DNA of 64,000 nt from Pyrococcus furiosus DSM 3638 (GTDB lineage: Archaea > Methanobacteriota_B > Thermococci > Thermococcales > Thermococcaceae): positions 1,600,141-1,664,140 of the forward strand of contig NC_003413.1 of assembly GCF_000007305.1 (NCBI RefSeq), in the 5' to 3' direction. The notes under the pieces are model-generated. The model had not been told where the DNA came from and ran no database searches. It saw only the letters and a program-made list of their open reading frames with translations. Numbering within the stretch: position 1 is the stretch's first letter; each line of letters begins with the position of its first letter. The position numbers and the translations under genes were made by a program. Positions 53,538 to 63,251 of this stretch are shown piece after piece.

Positions 53538-53548
53538 CTTTTAAAAAC
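53538..53548 (+). promoter_or_regulatory. TATA box of the Zn/Mn-type ABC genes
   Basis: CTTTTAAAAAC lies about 40 bases before the ATPase ATG at 53583. No TTGGAT-type operator is present here. Confidence 0.45.
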
Positions 53549-53582
53549 TGATGCCAAGACAAAAACTATGGGGGGAGAAACA

Positions 53583-54371
53583 ATGGAAAATGTTATTGAA
53601 GCAGAGGATCTCACGATAACTTACAATGGAAAAGTTGCGGTGAAAAATTTAACATTCAAATTAAAAGAGGGAGAAACACTGTTATTGCTTGGGCCAAACG
53701 GAGCTGGCAAAACTACACTATTAAAAGTTATAGCCGGAATTCATTCGGAATATACTGGAAAAATAACTGTTTTAGGGAAATCCCCAAGGGAAAGTAGAGG
53801 GTATGTGGCATATGTTCCCCAAACCATAACCTTGAATTCGGAAATTCCCCTAACAGTGCTAGAAGTCGTGACCATGGGAGGATTGTATAAAGAAGGAATC
53901 GTCCACTTTAACGTTCCAAGTGAAATAGTTAAGAAAAGCTTGGAAGTTCTTGGATTTTTAGGAATTAAAAACCTGGCAAATAAACCATTTAGAGAATTAA
54001 GTGGAGGACAAAAACAGCGAGTTATAATAGCAAGAGCCCTAATGTCTGATCCAAAAATATTGTTGCTAGATGAACCTATCTCCGCATTAGATCCAAAGGC
54101 AAAGGCCACAGTTACTTCAACGCTCTCCAAGATAAAGGAGGAATTAAACCTAACGATGATAATAACTACTCACGATGTTAATCCCCTCATAGAAATTGGA
54201 GACAAAGTTATGCTGATAAATAAAAAGTTGGTGGCCTTTGGAAGTCCAGAAGAGGTTCTGAGAGATGAAGTTATCAGCACAATTTATGGCCCCTCATCTA
54301 AAACCGTCAAAGTTGGAGAAAGGGTGTACTGCATAATTGGTGACGTTCATTTAGGAGGTGGGAAAATATGA
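53583..54371 (+). CDS. Zn/Mn-type ABC transporter ATPase (ZnuC-like)
   Basis: A 262-residue ATPase: Walker A GPNGAGKTTLL (about residues 37-47), signature LSGGQKQRVIIARAL (about 140), Walker B ILLLDEPISALDPKA (about 160), and H-loop TTHD. GGGGGGAG precedes the ATG; a longer frame from 53526 crosses the promoter. It overlaps the ABC-3 permease gene by 4 bases. No binding protein is adjacent. Confidence 0.88.
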   Translation: MENVIEAEDLTITYNGKVAVKNLTFKLKEGETLLLLGPNGAGKTTLLKVIAGIHSEYTGKITVLGKSPRESRGYVAYVPQTITLNSEIPLTVLEVVTMGGLYKEGIVHFNVPSEIVKKSLEVLGFLGIKNLANKPFRELSGGQKQRVIIARALMSDPKILLLDEPISALDPKAKATVTSTLSKIKEELNLTMIITTHDVNPLIEIGDKVMLINKKLVAFGSPEEVLRDEVISTIYGPSSKTVKVGERVYCIIGDVHLGGGKI

Positions 54372-55195
54372 TCGACGAGTATCTAGTTAGGGCAATATTT
54401 GCAAGCCTAATTACAGGAGTTTTGCTCGGTTTTCTTAGTCCCTTGATAAATATGAAAAGAATAGCCTTTTTAACCCATGCAACATTTCATTCCCTTTTAT
54501 TAGGAGCCATCTTGGGAATGATAGTGGGGTTAGTAACTAACAACTTAGAGCTAATTTTTCCTATTTCCCTAGTAGTTGTTGTTATTACCACCTTAATCAT
54601 TGCCAAACTCGAATTGGCGGGCTATTCCCCAGATACTTCAGTCGGAACTATGACTGGGATTGTTGCAGGGCTAACTCTTCTCGGTTTTGGAGTGTTATAT
54701 AAAGTTATGGCTTCCAAGCCATACTTCGGTCTATCAGAGAGCATTGTGAGTTACCTTACTGGTGAAATATTCTTAACTACTTTCAGAGATCTCTGGATAT
54801 TGACAATTGGGGGCGGAATAGCATTAATGCTAATGCTTGCCTTTTATAGGGATTTTGTTTACCTAAGCTTTGATCCCGAAGGTCTCGAGAGTCATGGAGG
54901 AAAGCCGGGGTTATATCTTGTGATTCTATATCTTTTAGTTGGAGCAATCGCGGGGTTGATTGTAAAGACAGTCGGTTTAATAACACTCCAAGTACTTTCA
55001 GTCTTGCCTGGGGCCATAGGGATAAGGATCGCAAAAAACATCAGAGAGCTTGTTTTCATAAGTCTCTCCTTAACATTAATAATCCAACTTTTCTCGGTAA
55101 TTTTTGGCTATTACTCTAACATTCCTCCCAGTGGAGTTGCCACAATAATCTTGGGTATAATCTATGGAGGAATAATATCCAGGAGGAGAGAATAA
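54368..55195 (+). CDS. ABC-3 family permease (Zn/Mn-type, ZnuB-like)
   Basis: A 275-residue permease with about eight helices. HATFHSLLLGAILGMIVGL resembles the first conserved helix of ABC-3 permeases, SPDTSVGTMTGIVAGL the middle, and VLPGAIGIRIAKNIRELVFISL the loop contacting the ATPase. Zinc or manganese import is the usual role. It shares one base with the rnhB start. Confidence 0.85.
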   Translation: MIDEYLVRAIFASLITGVLLGFLSPLINMKRIAFLTHATFHSLLLGAILGMIVGLVTNNLELIFPISLVVVVITTLIIAKLELAGYSPDTSVGTMTGIVAGLTLLGFGVLYKVMASKPYFGLSESIVSYLTGEIFLTTFRDLWILTIGGGIALMLMLAFYRDFVYLSFDPEGLESHGGKPGLYLVILYLLVGAIAGLIVKTVGLITLQVLSVLPGAIGIRIAKNIRELVFISLSLTLIIQLFSVIFGYYSNIPPSGVATIILGIIYGGIISRRRE

Positions 55196-55869
55196 TGAAA
55201 ATAGGGGGAATTGACGAAGCAGGAAGAGGACCAGCGATAGGGCCATTAGTAGTAGCTACTGTCGTCGTTGATGAGAAAAACATTGAGAAGCTCAGAAACA
55301 TTGGAGTAAAAGACTCCAAACAACTAACACCCCATGAAAGGAAGAATTTATTTTCCCAGATAACCTCAATAGCGGATGATTACAAAATAGTGATAGTATC
55401 CCCAGAAGAAATCGACAATAGATCAGGAACAATGAACGAGTTAGAGGTAGAGAAGTTTGCTCTCGCCCTAAATTCGCTTCAGATAAAACCAGCTCTTATA
55501 TACGCTGATGCAGCGGATGTAGATGCCAATAGATTTGCAAGCTTGATAGAGAGAAGACTCAATTATAAGGCGAAGATTATTGCCGAACACAAGGCCGATG
55601 CAAAGTATCCAGTAGTTTCAGCAGCTTCAATACTTGCAAAGGTTGTTAGGGATGAGGAAATTGAAAAATTAAAAAAGCAATATGGAGACTTTGGCTCTGG
55701 GTATCCAAGTGATCCAAAAACCAAGAAATGGCTTGAAGAGTACTACAAAAAACACAACTCTTTCCCTCCAATAGTCAGACGAACCTGGGAAACTGTAAGA
55801 AAAATAGAGGAAAGCATTAAAGCCAAAAAATCCCAGCTAACGCTTGATAAATTCTTTAAGAAACCTTAG
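55195..55869 (+). CDS. rnhB: Ribonuclease HII
   Basis: A 224-residue RNase HII that nicks RNA in RNA-DNA hybrids. The opening GGIDEAGRGPAIGPLV gives the DE pair of the active site, YADAADVDANRF gives a third acid, and EHKADAKYPVVSAASILAKVVRD gives the fourth. The C-terminus ends LTLDKFFKK, a PCNA-interacting-peptide-like motif. It overlaps the convergent PMT-like gene by 33 bases. Confidence 0.95.
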   Translation: MKIGGIDEAGRGPAIGPLVVATVVVDEKNIEKLRNIGVKDSKQLTPHERKNLFSQITSIADDYKIVIVSPEEIDNRSGTMNELEVEKFALALNSLQIKPALIYADAADVDANRFASLIERRLNYKAKIIAEHKADAKYPVVSAASILAKVVRDEEIEKLKKQYGDFGSGYPSDPKTKKWLEEYYKKHNSFPPIVRRTWETVRKIEESIKAKKSQLTLDKFFKKP

Positions 55870-57378
55870 AAAGTCTATCCACAACCTTCCATATTCTTTG
55901 ATCCACTCCCAGTAGATCTTCAAAGATTTTTCGAAGTACTCCCACTTTATTATTTCATAGCTAATGACTCCCATGGCAACAGCTGCAGGCGGAATTAGTG
56001 GCGTTGCATAGAATATAAATTGCGTTTTTCCTCCCAAAAGATACTGAAGTGCAAAGAATCCCACTATTGACCAGAACATCCAGAAGATTTCTGCAAGTCC
56101 TTTTACTTTTCTAGAAACATAAGGAACTGCAAATAGAAATGCAATCATTGAGACCATAAGAATTGGATCTGTAACTGCGTATACATCTGGATTGTAATGG
56201 AATGGGAAGGGTTTTGCAGAGAAGAACCACATCCAAAATGGAGCTTCTGCTGGATGCTCCCCCTTATAACTTAAATGCCAAGCAAAGCTTGATAAAAATT
56301 CTTGTAGCCATGGAATAAACCCAATTGCCTTTATAATTGGCAACTCTGGTATTAAAAAGCCAATTATTGGGAGTATTATCCCAGATATGAGAAGTTCCTT
56401 TAGCCCTTTCTCCCTAATAATTTTTACCCAGAGAACTGGAAAGACAAAGGCCCCGCTCAATTTACTTGCTGCAGCTAACCCAAGGGTAAAGCCCGCAAGT
56501 CTAAGTCGATTTAGAACAATGAAGAACAAAAACAACCCAACAAAGAACGCTACATGAATATCAAGCATGGCAACTATGCCCGTTGAGAATAACAACGGAT
56601 CTGCAGCTATAAAGAGGGAGGATATCGAAGTTGCAAGGTAACTCTTTGTAAGTCTATATGTAACGTAAGCAACAATAATTACCAATATGAAATGCTCTAT
56701 TATACCTGGAACCCTCCAATAGAAAGGCTTATCCTCAATCAGCATTCCCAGAGCGATTAAATCTTTTCCCAGGAATGGATGCTCAGTATTTAGATACTTG
56801 TGAATGTTCTCCTTATCTGGATACCTATACCCGGGAATTACAATTATTCCCTCTATCTTCTCCACATCCCTCAGAAATGCTTCAAAATTTCTCTCTGGAA
56901 TTTTGTAGTATACCGCGGGAAACTCACTATAGTATTGATACTCAACAAAGACATGCTTATAAGCTACTTCCCACACTTTGAGCTTCAAATCTTCCCATCT
57001 GCTTTCGTTACGAGTATAATTGAAAGGAATTATCTCAACTTTAACCCCAAGCTTCTTTGCGAATTCTGGGATCTCGGGATAATTCCTATACAGCCCTTCA
57101 AATTTTAAACCATGGAAATTGACTATAACTTTTCCCGAATATAACGGTTCTTTAAATATGATATTTACACCCGAAGTATCGTTTTCCACGTAGCTAACTT
57201 TAATACCCAGGAGGGCAAGCATGTTCCTTGTTGCAGAAACATACCACACTTCATCCCCCATATAGTCATCGACTTTAGCCCACTCAACCATATAATAAGT
57301 GGAACCAATAAGAAGAAGAGATAGGTAGGAGAAAAACAGTATTTCTCTCCACTTTTTCTTTAATATAGAGTCACCCAT
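55837..57378 (-). CDS. PMT/GT39-like membrane glycosyltransferase
   Basis: A 513-residue membrane protein with about ten helices. The first external loop carries DEVWYVSATRNMLALLG, matching the conserved acidic DE motif of dolichyl-phosphate-mannose:protein mannosyltransferases, and DIHVAFFVGLFLFFIVLNRLRLAG and AAASKLSGAFVFPVLWV are typical later helices. A large soluble loop (about residues 60-205) is inserted after TM1. It probably transfers a sugar from a lipid carrier to surface proteins or glycans. It overlaps moeA by 19 bases. Confidence 0.78.
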   Translation of the reverse strand: MGDSILKKKWREILFFSYLSLLLIGSTYYMVEWAKVDDYMGDEVWYVSATRNMLALLGIKVSYVENDTSGVNIIFKEPLYSGKVIVNFHGLKFEGLYRNYPEIPEFAKKLGVKVEIIPFNYTRNESRWEDLKLKVWEVAYKHVFVEYQYYSEFPAVYYKIPERNFEAFLRDVEKIEGIIVIPGYRYPDKENIHKYLNTEHPFLGKDLIALGMLIEDKPFYWRVPGIIEHFILVIIVAYVTYRLTKSYLATSISSLFIAADPLLFSTGIVAMLDIHVAFFVGLFLFFIVLNRLRLAGFTLGLAAASKLSGAFVFPVLWVKIIREKGLKELLISGIILPIIGFLIPELPIIKAIGFIPWLQEFLSSFAWHLSYKGEHPAEAPFWMWFFSAKPFPFHYNPDVYAVTDPILMVSMIAFLFAVPYVSRKVKGLAEIFWMFWSIVGFFALQYLLGGKTQFIFYATPLIPPAAVAMGVISYEIIKWEYFEKSLKIYWEWIKEYGRLWIDFLRFLKEFIKR

Positions 57379-58547
57379 ACTTCTTCACCTCTACGGTATC
57401 CCTCCACATCCTCCGGAACAACAAGGTAGGCATTGCTTTGGACAAGGGAACTTATAATTCCGCTACCTTTCTTCTTTATCACTTTTGCCTTTCCATCCCT
57501 ATACATTACCCTTACAAACTCATATCTGCCCAGCTGACTTGGGACGTCATCTTCAAGCACGGCCCTAACCTTCACTTCGTAATCCTTAGCTCCAACAAGC
57601 TTCGCCAAGGCATGTTTAACGAACAAGTGAAACTGAGTAAAAACAGCTACTGGATAGCCACTCATTACGAAAACTCTTTCTCCATACCCTATGGGCCTTC
57701 CAGGCCTTATTGTAGTTCCATGGAAGAGAAGATTAACAAACTTATGGGCATAATCCATGTCTCCAAAGGCAGAACCTCCTGTTATTAGCACAAGGTCGCA
57801 TTCCCTCTTAGCTTTCTCTAGGGCAGATCTAATCAGGTCTTCATTGTCTGGTACCACTCCGTATAGAATGGGTTCCCCAAAGTATCTCTCGACTAATGCT
57901 GATAGCATTATTGAATTTGTATCAACGATTTTGCCTTTCTCAAATTCTTCTAAACTTGGCTCTTGCACAAGCTCGCTTCCAGTAATAATTATCCCAACTT
58001 TAGGTTTCACCTTTACTGGAACCTTTCTAATACCCAAAGCCTTCAGCAAAGCCAAGTCTTGAGGCCTTAGTATTGTCCCCTTTTTGAGAGCAATATCTCC
58101 CTTCTTTACATCTTCCCCAGCAAAAGATATGTTCTGCCCAGGAGCTACTGGTCTTAGAACGTAAATTTTGCTACCTTCTCTCTTGACCATCTCCTGCATT
58201 ATAACAGCATTAGCACCCCTGGGAATTTTACCTCCTGTTAAAACTTTAATTGCCTTTCCAGCTATTACTTCTTTGTTTGGGTTCTCTCCAATTGGGACTT
58301 CCTCTATAACCTCTAACTCTACTGGAGAGTATTCCCTCGCCTCAAACGTATCCTCAGCTCTTACTGCATACCCATCGACTGCAGCTCTGTCAAAGGGAGG
58401 CAAGTCATATGAAGCAACAATATCTTCTGCCAGAACTCTTCCTAGAGCATCTTTAAGCGGAACATATTCAACTTCTTCTATCTCTTTCAAGTCGTTGAGA
58501 ACAATGGACAATGCCTCTTCATAGGGAGTAAGCCTCTTGAACTCCAT
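57360..58547 (-). CDS. moeA: Molybdopterin biosynthesis protein MoeA
   Basis: A 395-residue MoeA that inserts molybdenum or tungsten into molybdopterin; in Pyrococcus the metal is mainly tungsten. Diagnostic pieces are LPPFDRAAVDGYAVRA, LTGGKIPRGANAVIMQE, GIIITGSELV, LVLITGGSAFGDMDY and the C-terminal domain from about residue 320. It serves tungstoenzymes such as aldehyde:ferredoxin oxidoreductases. Confidence 0.93.
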   Translation of the reverse strand: MEFKRLTPYEEALSIVLNDLKEIEEVEYVPLKDALGRVLAEDIVASYDLPPFDRAAVDGYAVRAEDTFEAREYSPVELEVIEEVPIGENPNKEVIAGKAIKVLTGGKIPRGANAVIMQEMVKREGSKIYVLRPVAPGQNISFAGEDVKKGDIALKKGTILRPQDLALLKALGIRKVPVKVKPKVGIIITGSELVQEPSLEEFEKGKIVDTNSIMLSALVERYFGEPILYGVVPDNEDLIRSALEKAKRECDLVLITGGSAFGDMDYAHKFVNLLFHGTTIRPGRPIGYGERVFVMSGYPVAVFTQFHLFVKHALAKLVGAKDYEVKVRAVLEDDVPSQLGRYEFVRVMYRDGKAKVIKKKGSGIISSLVQSNAYLVVPEDVEGYRRGEEVWVTLY

Positions 58548-58587
58548 TTTACCACCAAAACATAAAAGTAATATGAAGATAAAGAGT

Positions 58588-59952
58588 TTACTGATGCCTT
58601 CTTAGGAGGGAGAGATAACTGAGAAATGTCCCAGTTGAGATAGTATCACCAAGGCCAACCGTAGATACTGGATTTGGAACGAGTCTCGTTGGCACTATGA
58701 CAACTTTGTATTCTTTTAGTCTCAATTTTCTTTTTGCCTCTTCAAATCTCAGTTTTATGTATTCACTCCTTTCATTATAGGGAACACTCATTCCAACTTT
58801 CACATCTCTTGGGTCATTTATATCTCCTAGAGAAGCCCTAGTAGCTGCAAGTATAGTTCCAAAGTCAAGACTCCTCATTAATTCTTCTTCGCTTAATGGA
58901 TTGTCCCTGTGAGTTATGTACATGAGGTAATATATCGTGTGAACTTGCAAGATCTCAAAGTTTAGCTCATCAAGTATTATCATTCCGCCAAGTATCGCAT
59001 CCTCAATCCTGTTGTACATAAATATCCTATCAGCTAAATCTGAATACCCTAGGACACTTAGGATGTAAGCAATTTCTGCCTCATCCATTCCAACGCTATC
59101 CACCATTGGAAAGATATTGTTCACGACCTTCTTCCTCAGTCTTCTGTCTTGAATTGACGCAAATTCAACGTGGATCTTAATATCTTTGTTCTTCTTAAGC
59201 AGTCTGATGTCCTCTTTTGCTCTTCTAAGATAGTAGTTTGCATCTTTACCATCCGAATATTGAAGCCTTATTCCCTGATATCCAGAGAGAATTGCACCAT
59301 CAACCATTTCACCAATTTCTGGCAAAAACTTTCTCAATTCATCCTTAGTTTCTATCCTACTAATTGATTCAAATCTTGAAGAGACAATAAATCTTCCCGA
59401 ATGGGGAACTTCGATAACCTCGTCTCCGAGCTTAAACCTTGTCCCCTTCCTAAATTCAAATATCCTATTAACCTTCAGGGGATCACCTTCTCTATAAGCA
59501 CTTTGAATAGGCTTCAGAACTAGTTTGTCTTCCTCGACTACTGGATACAGTATCCCTTCCTTGAAGAGTTCTGCAAGTCTCTTCGGAAGAAAGGGGGTGT
59601 AGGCTATTACCTTTTTAACTTTCAACCCTACAAGTATATTCGCAATAATTCCCGCCTGCCCACCTATTCTCTCTGTATCATATTTGAAAGTCTTGTCAAA
59701 CCATTGATGTAACTCCTCGTTAACGAGGGGAACTGCCATGGGCTTTCCTGTCTTGAGTGCATGCACAAGTCTTGCGACAAAATCTAACGGTTCATTAATT
59801 TCTCTGGGATATTCTTCTAGCCTTCTCTTTATTTTATCGGGACCAAATTCCTCTATTAACCTTTGAATTATTTCAGCATTCAGGTTTACGATAGCATCAA
59901 CATTTGCATTATAGGCAGTATATATTCCGAGCTCTCTGACTTCATCTATCAT
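58588..59952 (-). CDS. pfkC: ADP-dependent phosphofructokinase
   Basis: A 454-residue kinase of the modified Embden-Meyerhof pathway; it phosphorylates fructose 6-phosphate with ADP. YTAYNANVDAIVNL (N-terminal), RIGGQAGIIANILVGLKVKKVIAYTP, SVGMDEAEIAYI and the C-terminal PNPVSTVGLGDTISTGTF (catalytic D in GLGDTIS) are typical. ATG 59952 restores the known length. The glycolytic regulator box TATCAC-N5-GTGATA was not found exactly in its upstream 50 bases. Confidence 0.94.
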   Translation of the reverse strand: MIDEVRELGIYTAYNANVDAIVNLNAEIIQRLIEEFGPDKIKRRLEEYPREINEPLDFVARLVHALKTGKPMAVPLVNEELHQWFDKTFKYDTERIGGQAGIIANILVGLKVKKVIAYTPFLPKRLAELFKEGILYPVVEEDKLVLKPIQSAYREGDPLKVNRIFEFRKGTRFKLGDEVIEVPHSGRFIVSSRFESISRIETKDELRKFLPEIGEMVDGAILSGYQGIRLQYSDGKDANYYLRRAKEDIRLLKKNKDIKIHVEFASIQDRRLRKKVVNNIFPMVDSVGMDEAEIAYILSVLGYSDLADRIFMYNRIEDAILGGMIILDELNFEILQVHTIYYLMYITHRDNPLSEEELMRSLDFGTILAATRASLGDINDPRDVKVGMSVPYNERSEYIKLRFEEAKRKLRLKEYKVVIVPTRLVPNPVSTVGLGDTISTGTFLSYLSLLRRHQ

Positions 59953-60064
59953 GAATACCACCCTCAGTGTTATTTGACCAGGGATATAATAATGAGATTA
60001 TTTAAAAAACTTTTTCAATTTAGATGCCTAGGGAGATAAAAGAGATCCAAAGTAGGTGGTGGAA

Positions 60065-61087
60065 GTGGCGAGAGACGAGGTAAGAAGGATACTTCCAGCA
60101 GATATAAAAAGAGAAGTTCTAATTAAAGATGAAAACGCGGAAACTAATCCTGATTGGGGATTTCCTCCAGAAAAAAGGCCAATAGAAATGCACATTCAAT
60201 TTGGAGTCATAAACTTAGACAAACCTCCAGGACCAACAAGTCATGAAGTAGTTGCCTGGATTAAGAAGATACTAAATCTCGAAAAAGCAGGACACGGAGG
60301 AACTTTAGATCCCAAAGTTAGTGGCGTGCTTCCTGTGGCACTTGAAAAAGCCACAAGAGTAGTCCAGGCCCTACTTCCTGCAGGAAAGGAATACGTAGCA
60401 TTAATGCATCTTCATGGGGATGTACCAGAGGACAAGATAATTCAGGTAATGAAAGAGTTTGAGGGAGAAATAATTCAGAGACCCCCACTTAGAAGCGCTG
60501 TGAAAAGAAGACTTAGAACTAGAAAAGTTTACTATATTGAGGTTCTTGAAATAGAGGGAAGAGATGTTCTCTTTAGAGTAGGAGTTGAGGCAGGAACGTA
60601 CATAAGATCACTTATTCACCACATTGGCCTGGCCCTTGGAGTTGGCGCCCATATGTCTGAGCTGAGAAGAACAAGAAGCGGACCATTCAAAGAAGATGAA
60701 ACTTTAATAACCCTTCACGATCTTGTGGACTATTATTACTTCTGGAAAGAAGATGGAATTGAAGAGTATTTTAGAAAAGCAATACAGCCGATGGAAAAGG
60801 CGGTTGAACACCTACCAAAGGTCTGGATAAAAGACTCAGCAGTTGCAGCTGTAACTCACGGAGCTGATCTGGCAGTTCCTGGGATAGCTAAGCTTCATGC
60901 AGGGATAAAAAGAGGTGATTTAGTGGCAATTATGACATTAAAAGATGAGTTAGTAGCTTTAGGAAAGGCCATGATGACGAGTCAAGAGATGTTAGAAAAA
61001 ACAAAAGGAATAGCCGTTGATGTAGAAAAGGTATTCATGCCTAGGGATTGGTATCCAAAGTTATGGGAAAAAAGAGATAGAAGCTAA
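60065..61087 (+). CDS. truB: tRNA/rRNA pseudouridine synthase Cbf5 (TruB family)
   Basis: A 340-residue catalytic subunit of the archaeal H/ACA RNP, also able to act on tRNA U55. INLDKPPGPTSHEVVAWI, the catalytic aspartate in HGGTLDPKVSGVLPVAL (about residue 85), GTYIRSLIHHIG, and a C-terminal PUA domain (about 250-335, VWIKDSAVAAVTHGADL). GTG 60065 gives the standard length; the frame is open to 60056. Two C/D guide RNAs elsewhere in the window belong to the sister methylation system. Confidence 0.95.
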   Translation: MARDEVRRILPADIKREVLIKDENAETNPDWGFPPEKRPIEMHIQFGVINLDKPPGPTSHEVVAWIKKILNLEKAGHGGTLDPKVSGVLPVALEKATRVVQALLPAGKEYVALMHLHGDVPEDKIIQVMKEFEGEIIQRPPLRSAVKRRLRTRKVYYIEVLEIEGRDVLFRVGVEAGTYIRSLIHHIGLALGVGAHMSELRRTRSGPFKEDETLITLHDLVDYYYFWKEDGIEEYFRKAIQPMEKAVEHLPKVWIKDSAVAAVTHGADLAVPGIAKLHAGIKRGDLVAIMTLKDELVALGKAMMTSQEMLEKTKGIAVDVEKVFMPRDWYPKLWEKRDRS

Positions 61088-61089
61088 AT

Positions 61090-61422
61090 TCATGATACTC
61101 TTGTTTTTTCTTTTCTCAATGAATATGTGAGTCCATAAGCTGGCCATAACCCAGGGGGCTGAGAATAGTGATGGAGGTTCCTTAAAATTTTTTCTGCATC
61201 TTTTCTTGTTTTGGCTTTTATTATTAGCTTCCCTGGCCTTAAGATAACTTCCGCTCTTGGGAGATGTAAAAGAATCTTATCCCCCATAATCTCTGGCTTT
61301 GCTCTCATGAGCAACTGCCTAAGTTCAGCATAGGCATCGTCAGTTATTTCCTGTTCAAGAACTTCCTCACTGGATTTCCTAAAAAGCCTGCTCAAAAAAC
61401 TACTCGACTCTTCCTCCTCCAT
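61090..61422 (-). CDS. Hypothetical protein, unknown function
   Basis: A 110-residue soluble protein. The acidic N-terminus EEEESSSFLSRLFRKSSEE is followed by an alpha/beta region with VILRPGKLIIKAKTRKDAEKILRNLHHY. The strand-turn-helix with PG resembles small archaeal TATA-binding- or KH-like folds only loosely; no family is claimed. It is convergent with Cbf5, with 2 bases between stops. Confidence 0.6.
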   Translation of the reverse strand: MEEEESSSFLSRLFRKSSEEVLEQEITDDAYAELRQLLMRAKPEIMGDKILLHLPRAEVILRPGKLIIKAKTRKDAEKILRNLHHYSQPPGLWPAYGLTYSLRKEKTRVS

Positions 61423-61526
61423 TGCCGTTCAATACCCCCCGGAAATTGTATACTTTCCAATTTTTATTGAGGACAACACTCTTTTTAAGGTTTTCTCAAT
61501 ATAGAAATAAAAAATTACGAAAAGAG

Positions 61527-62225
61527 CTAAAGAATCATCCTAGCATCTACGGCAATTGCTGAATCCTCATATGCGAAGATTGGATTTATGTCAATTTCCT
61601 TGATTTCTGGCAACTCTAAAGCTAGCTCTCCAACCTTTACAATTATGTCAGCAAGAGCTTCAATGTTAACGGGTTTCTCTCCTCTAGCTCCAGCAAGAAT
61701 TGGATATGCTTTAATTTCCCTAATCATTTCAAGAGCATCTTCTTTTGTTATTGGCGCCACTCTGAAGCTAACATCTTTAAGAATTTCCACAAATATTCCA
61801 CCAAGACCAAACATCACTGCAGGTCCAAACTGTGGATCTCTTATCATACCTACTATAACTTCTCTTCCCAGGGGGAGCATTCTGTAGATTATAACACCCC
61901 AGAGATCTGCATCGGGCTTGTAATTTCTTGCGTTTTGCATTATAGTTCTAAAAGCTTCTCTAGCTTCCTCGTCATTCTTGATGTTTATCTTCACTCCACC
62001 AGCATCGCTCTTGTGGATTATCTGAGGTGAAACTATCTTCATGACAACTGGATATCCAATCTCTCCTGAAAATTTTACAGCCTCTTCCTCGTTTCTAGCA
62101 ACTTTAAACTCAGGTACTGGAATTCCATAAAGCTTCAGAATCTCCTTGGCCTCTGGTTCAACTAGTGGTCTATTTTCAGCTTTTGCCTTTTCGATAATTT
62201 CCCTAGCCTTAGCAACCCTGTCCAT
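61527..62225 (-). CDS. acdB: Acetyl-CoA synthetase (ADP-forming), beta subunit
   Basis: A 232-residue beta subunit with an ATP-grasp domain. KAKAENRPLVEPEAKEILKLYGIPVPEFKVA, YPVVMKIVSPQIIHKSDAGGV (the conserved HKSD segment) and EIKEIDINPIFAYEDSAIAVDARMIL are family landmarks. It makes ATP from acetyl-CoA or other acyl-CoAs together with a separately encoded alpha subunit. In P. furiosus this fits the isoenzyme I beta subunit, and it uses the acyl-CoA made by the ketoacid oxidoreductases at 43.9-49.2 kb. Confidence 0.93.
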   Translation of the reverse strand: MDRVAKAREIIEKAKAENRPLVEPEAKEILKLYGIPVPEFKVARNEEEAVKFSGEIGYPVVMKIVSPQIIHKSDAGGVKINIKNDEEAREAFRTIMQNARNYKPDADLWGVIIYRMLPLGREVIVGMIRDPQFGPAVMFGLGGIFVEILKDVSFRVAPITKEDALEMIREIKAYPILAGARGEKPVNIEALADIIVKVGELALELPEIKEIDINPIFAYEDSAIAVDARMIL

Positions 62226-62271
62226 CTCAATTCACCTCATAATCTTGACAATTCCAAATAATTTCATGTAG

Positions 62272-63195
62272 TTAAAAGTATTTCCATTTTTTAAACCATT
62301 CAAGTGTTTCCTTTAACCCCTCCTCTAGAGAATAAGAAGGCTCGAATCCAAGCTTTCTAATTTCATTTATATCTGCAACACTTCTCTTTATATCCCCAGG
62401 CCGTTCAGGAGCAAATAAAATTTGAGAAGAGGAGCTTGTGAGGTCTATAATCTTTAAGGCCAGCTCAAGTATCGATGTTTCCTTTCCAGTGGCAACGTTG
62501 AAAATCTTTCCATTGGCTCTCTCTTTCTCAGCAACTAATAAATTGGCCTGAACGACGTCTTTTACATATATAAAGTCCCTCGTTTGCTTTCCGTCTCCAA
62601 AGATAACTAAAGGTTCATTTTTAAGGGCATTCTTCATGAAAATGCTTATCACTCCAGCATATGCTGAACTCTGCCTTGGACCATAAACGTTAAAATAACG
62701 AAGAATAACACCAGGGACTCCATAGAGCTCGTAAAATACCCTAACATAATGCTCTCCTGCCAATTTGCTAACTCCATATGGAGATATCGGCTTCGGTAGA
62801 TAATCCTCCTTAAGTGGAAGGTTCTTATTCTCTCCATAAACAGCAGCAGAAGATGCAAAAATTATCTTTCCTGACCCCTCACTTAGGGCTTTCAAAATAT
62901 TCAAAGTTCCAATAACGTTGACTTCATCCGTAAAGATAGGATCCCTAACACTCTCCTCAACGCTTATTTGAGCAGCCTCATGGAAAACATAGTCGGCTTC
63001 CCTTATTATCTCAGCTATTGAAGAGTAATCCCTTATATCAGCCTCAATGAATTTTGCACCCTGGGGGATGTTTTCAATTTTTCCAGAGTACAGGTTATCA
63101 ATAACAATAACTTCATTCTCTTCAACCAAGGCCTCAGCTATGTGGGATCCTATGAACCCCGCTCCTCCCGTTACAACAACTAACTTATTCTTCAT
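62272..63195 (-). CDS. NAD-dependent UDP-sugar epimerase (GalE-like)
   Basis: A 307-residue short-chain dehydrogenase/reductase enzyme. VVTGGAGFIGSHIAEAL (NAD loop, residues 7-23), DNLYSG, the S of FASSAAVYG and the catalytic Y-x3-K in SPYGVSKLAGEHY (about 144-156). It probably interconverts UDP-glucose and UDP-galactose or the N-acetyl forms. It is monocistronic. Confidence 0.9.
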   Translation of the reverse strand: MKNKLVVVTGGAGFIGSHIAEALVEENEVIVIDNLYSGKIENIPQGAKFIEADIRDYSSIAEIIREADYVFHEAAQISVEESVRDPIFTDEVNVIGTLNILKALSEGSGKIIFASSAAVYGENKNLPLKEDYLPKPISPYGVSKLAGEHYVRVFYELYGVPGVILRYFNVYGPRQSSAYAGVISIFMKNALKNEPLVIFGDGKQTRDFIYVKDVVQANLLVAEKERANGKIFNVATGKETSILELALKIIDLTSSSSQILFAPERPGDIKRSVADINEIRKLGFEPSYSLEEGLKETLEWFKKWKYF

Positions 63196-63251
63196 TTTTC
63201 GAACCCGGAACTGATTTAAGTTTCTGAGATAAAAGGATTTTGGGGTTTGAA

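Noticed and set aside
59953-60064. Possible glycolytic regulator motif (TATCAC-N5-GTGATA) upstream of the ADP-PFK gene
   Set aside because: Only a weak half match (TATCCC...) is present on the minus strand, so no site is claimed.
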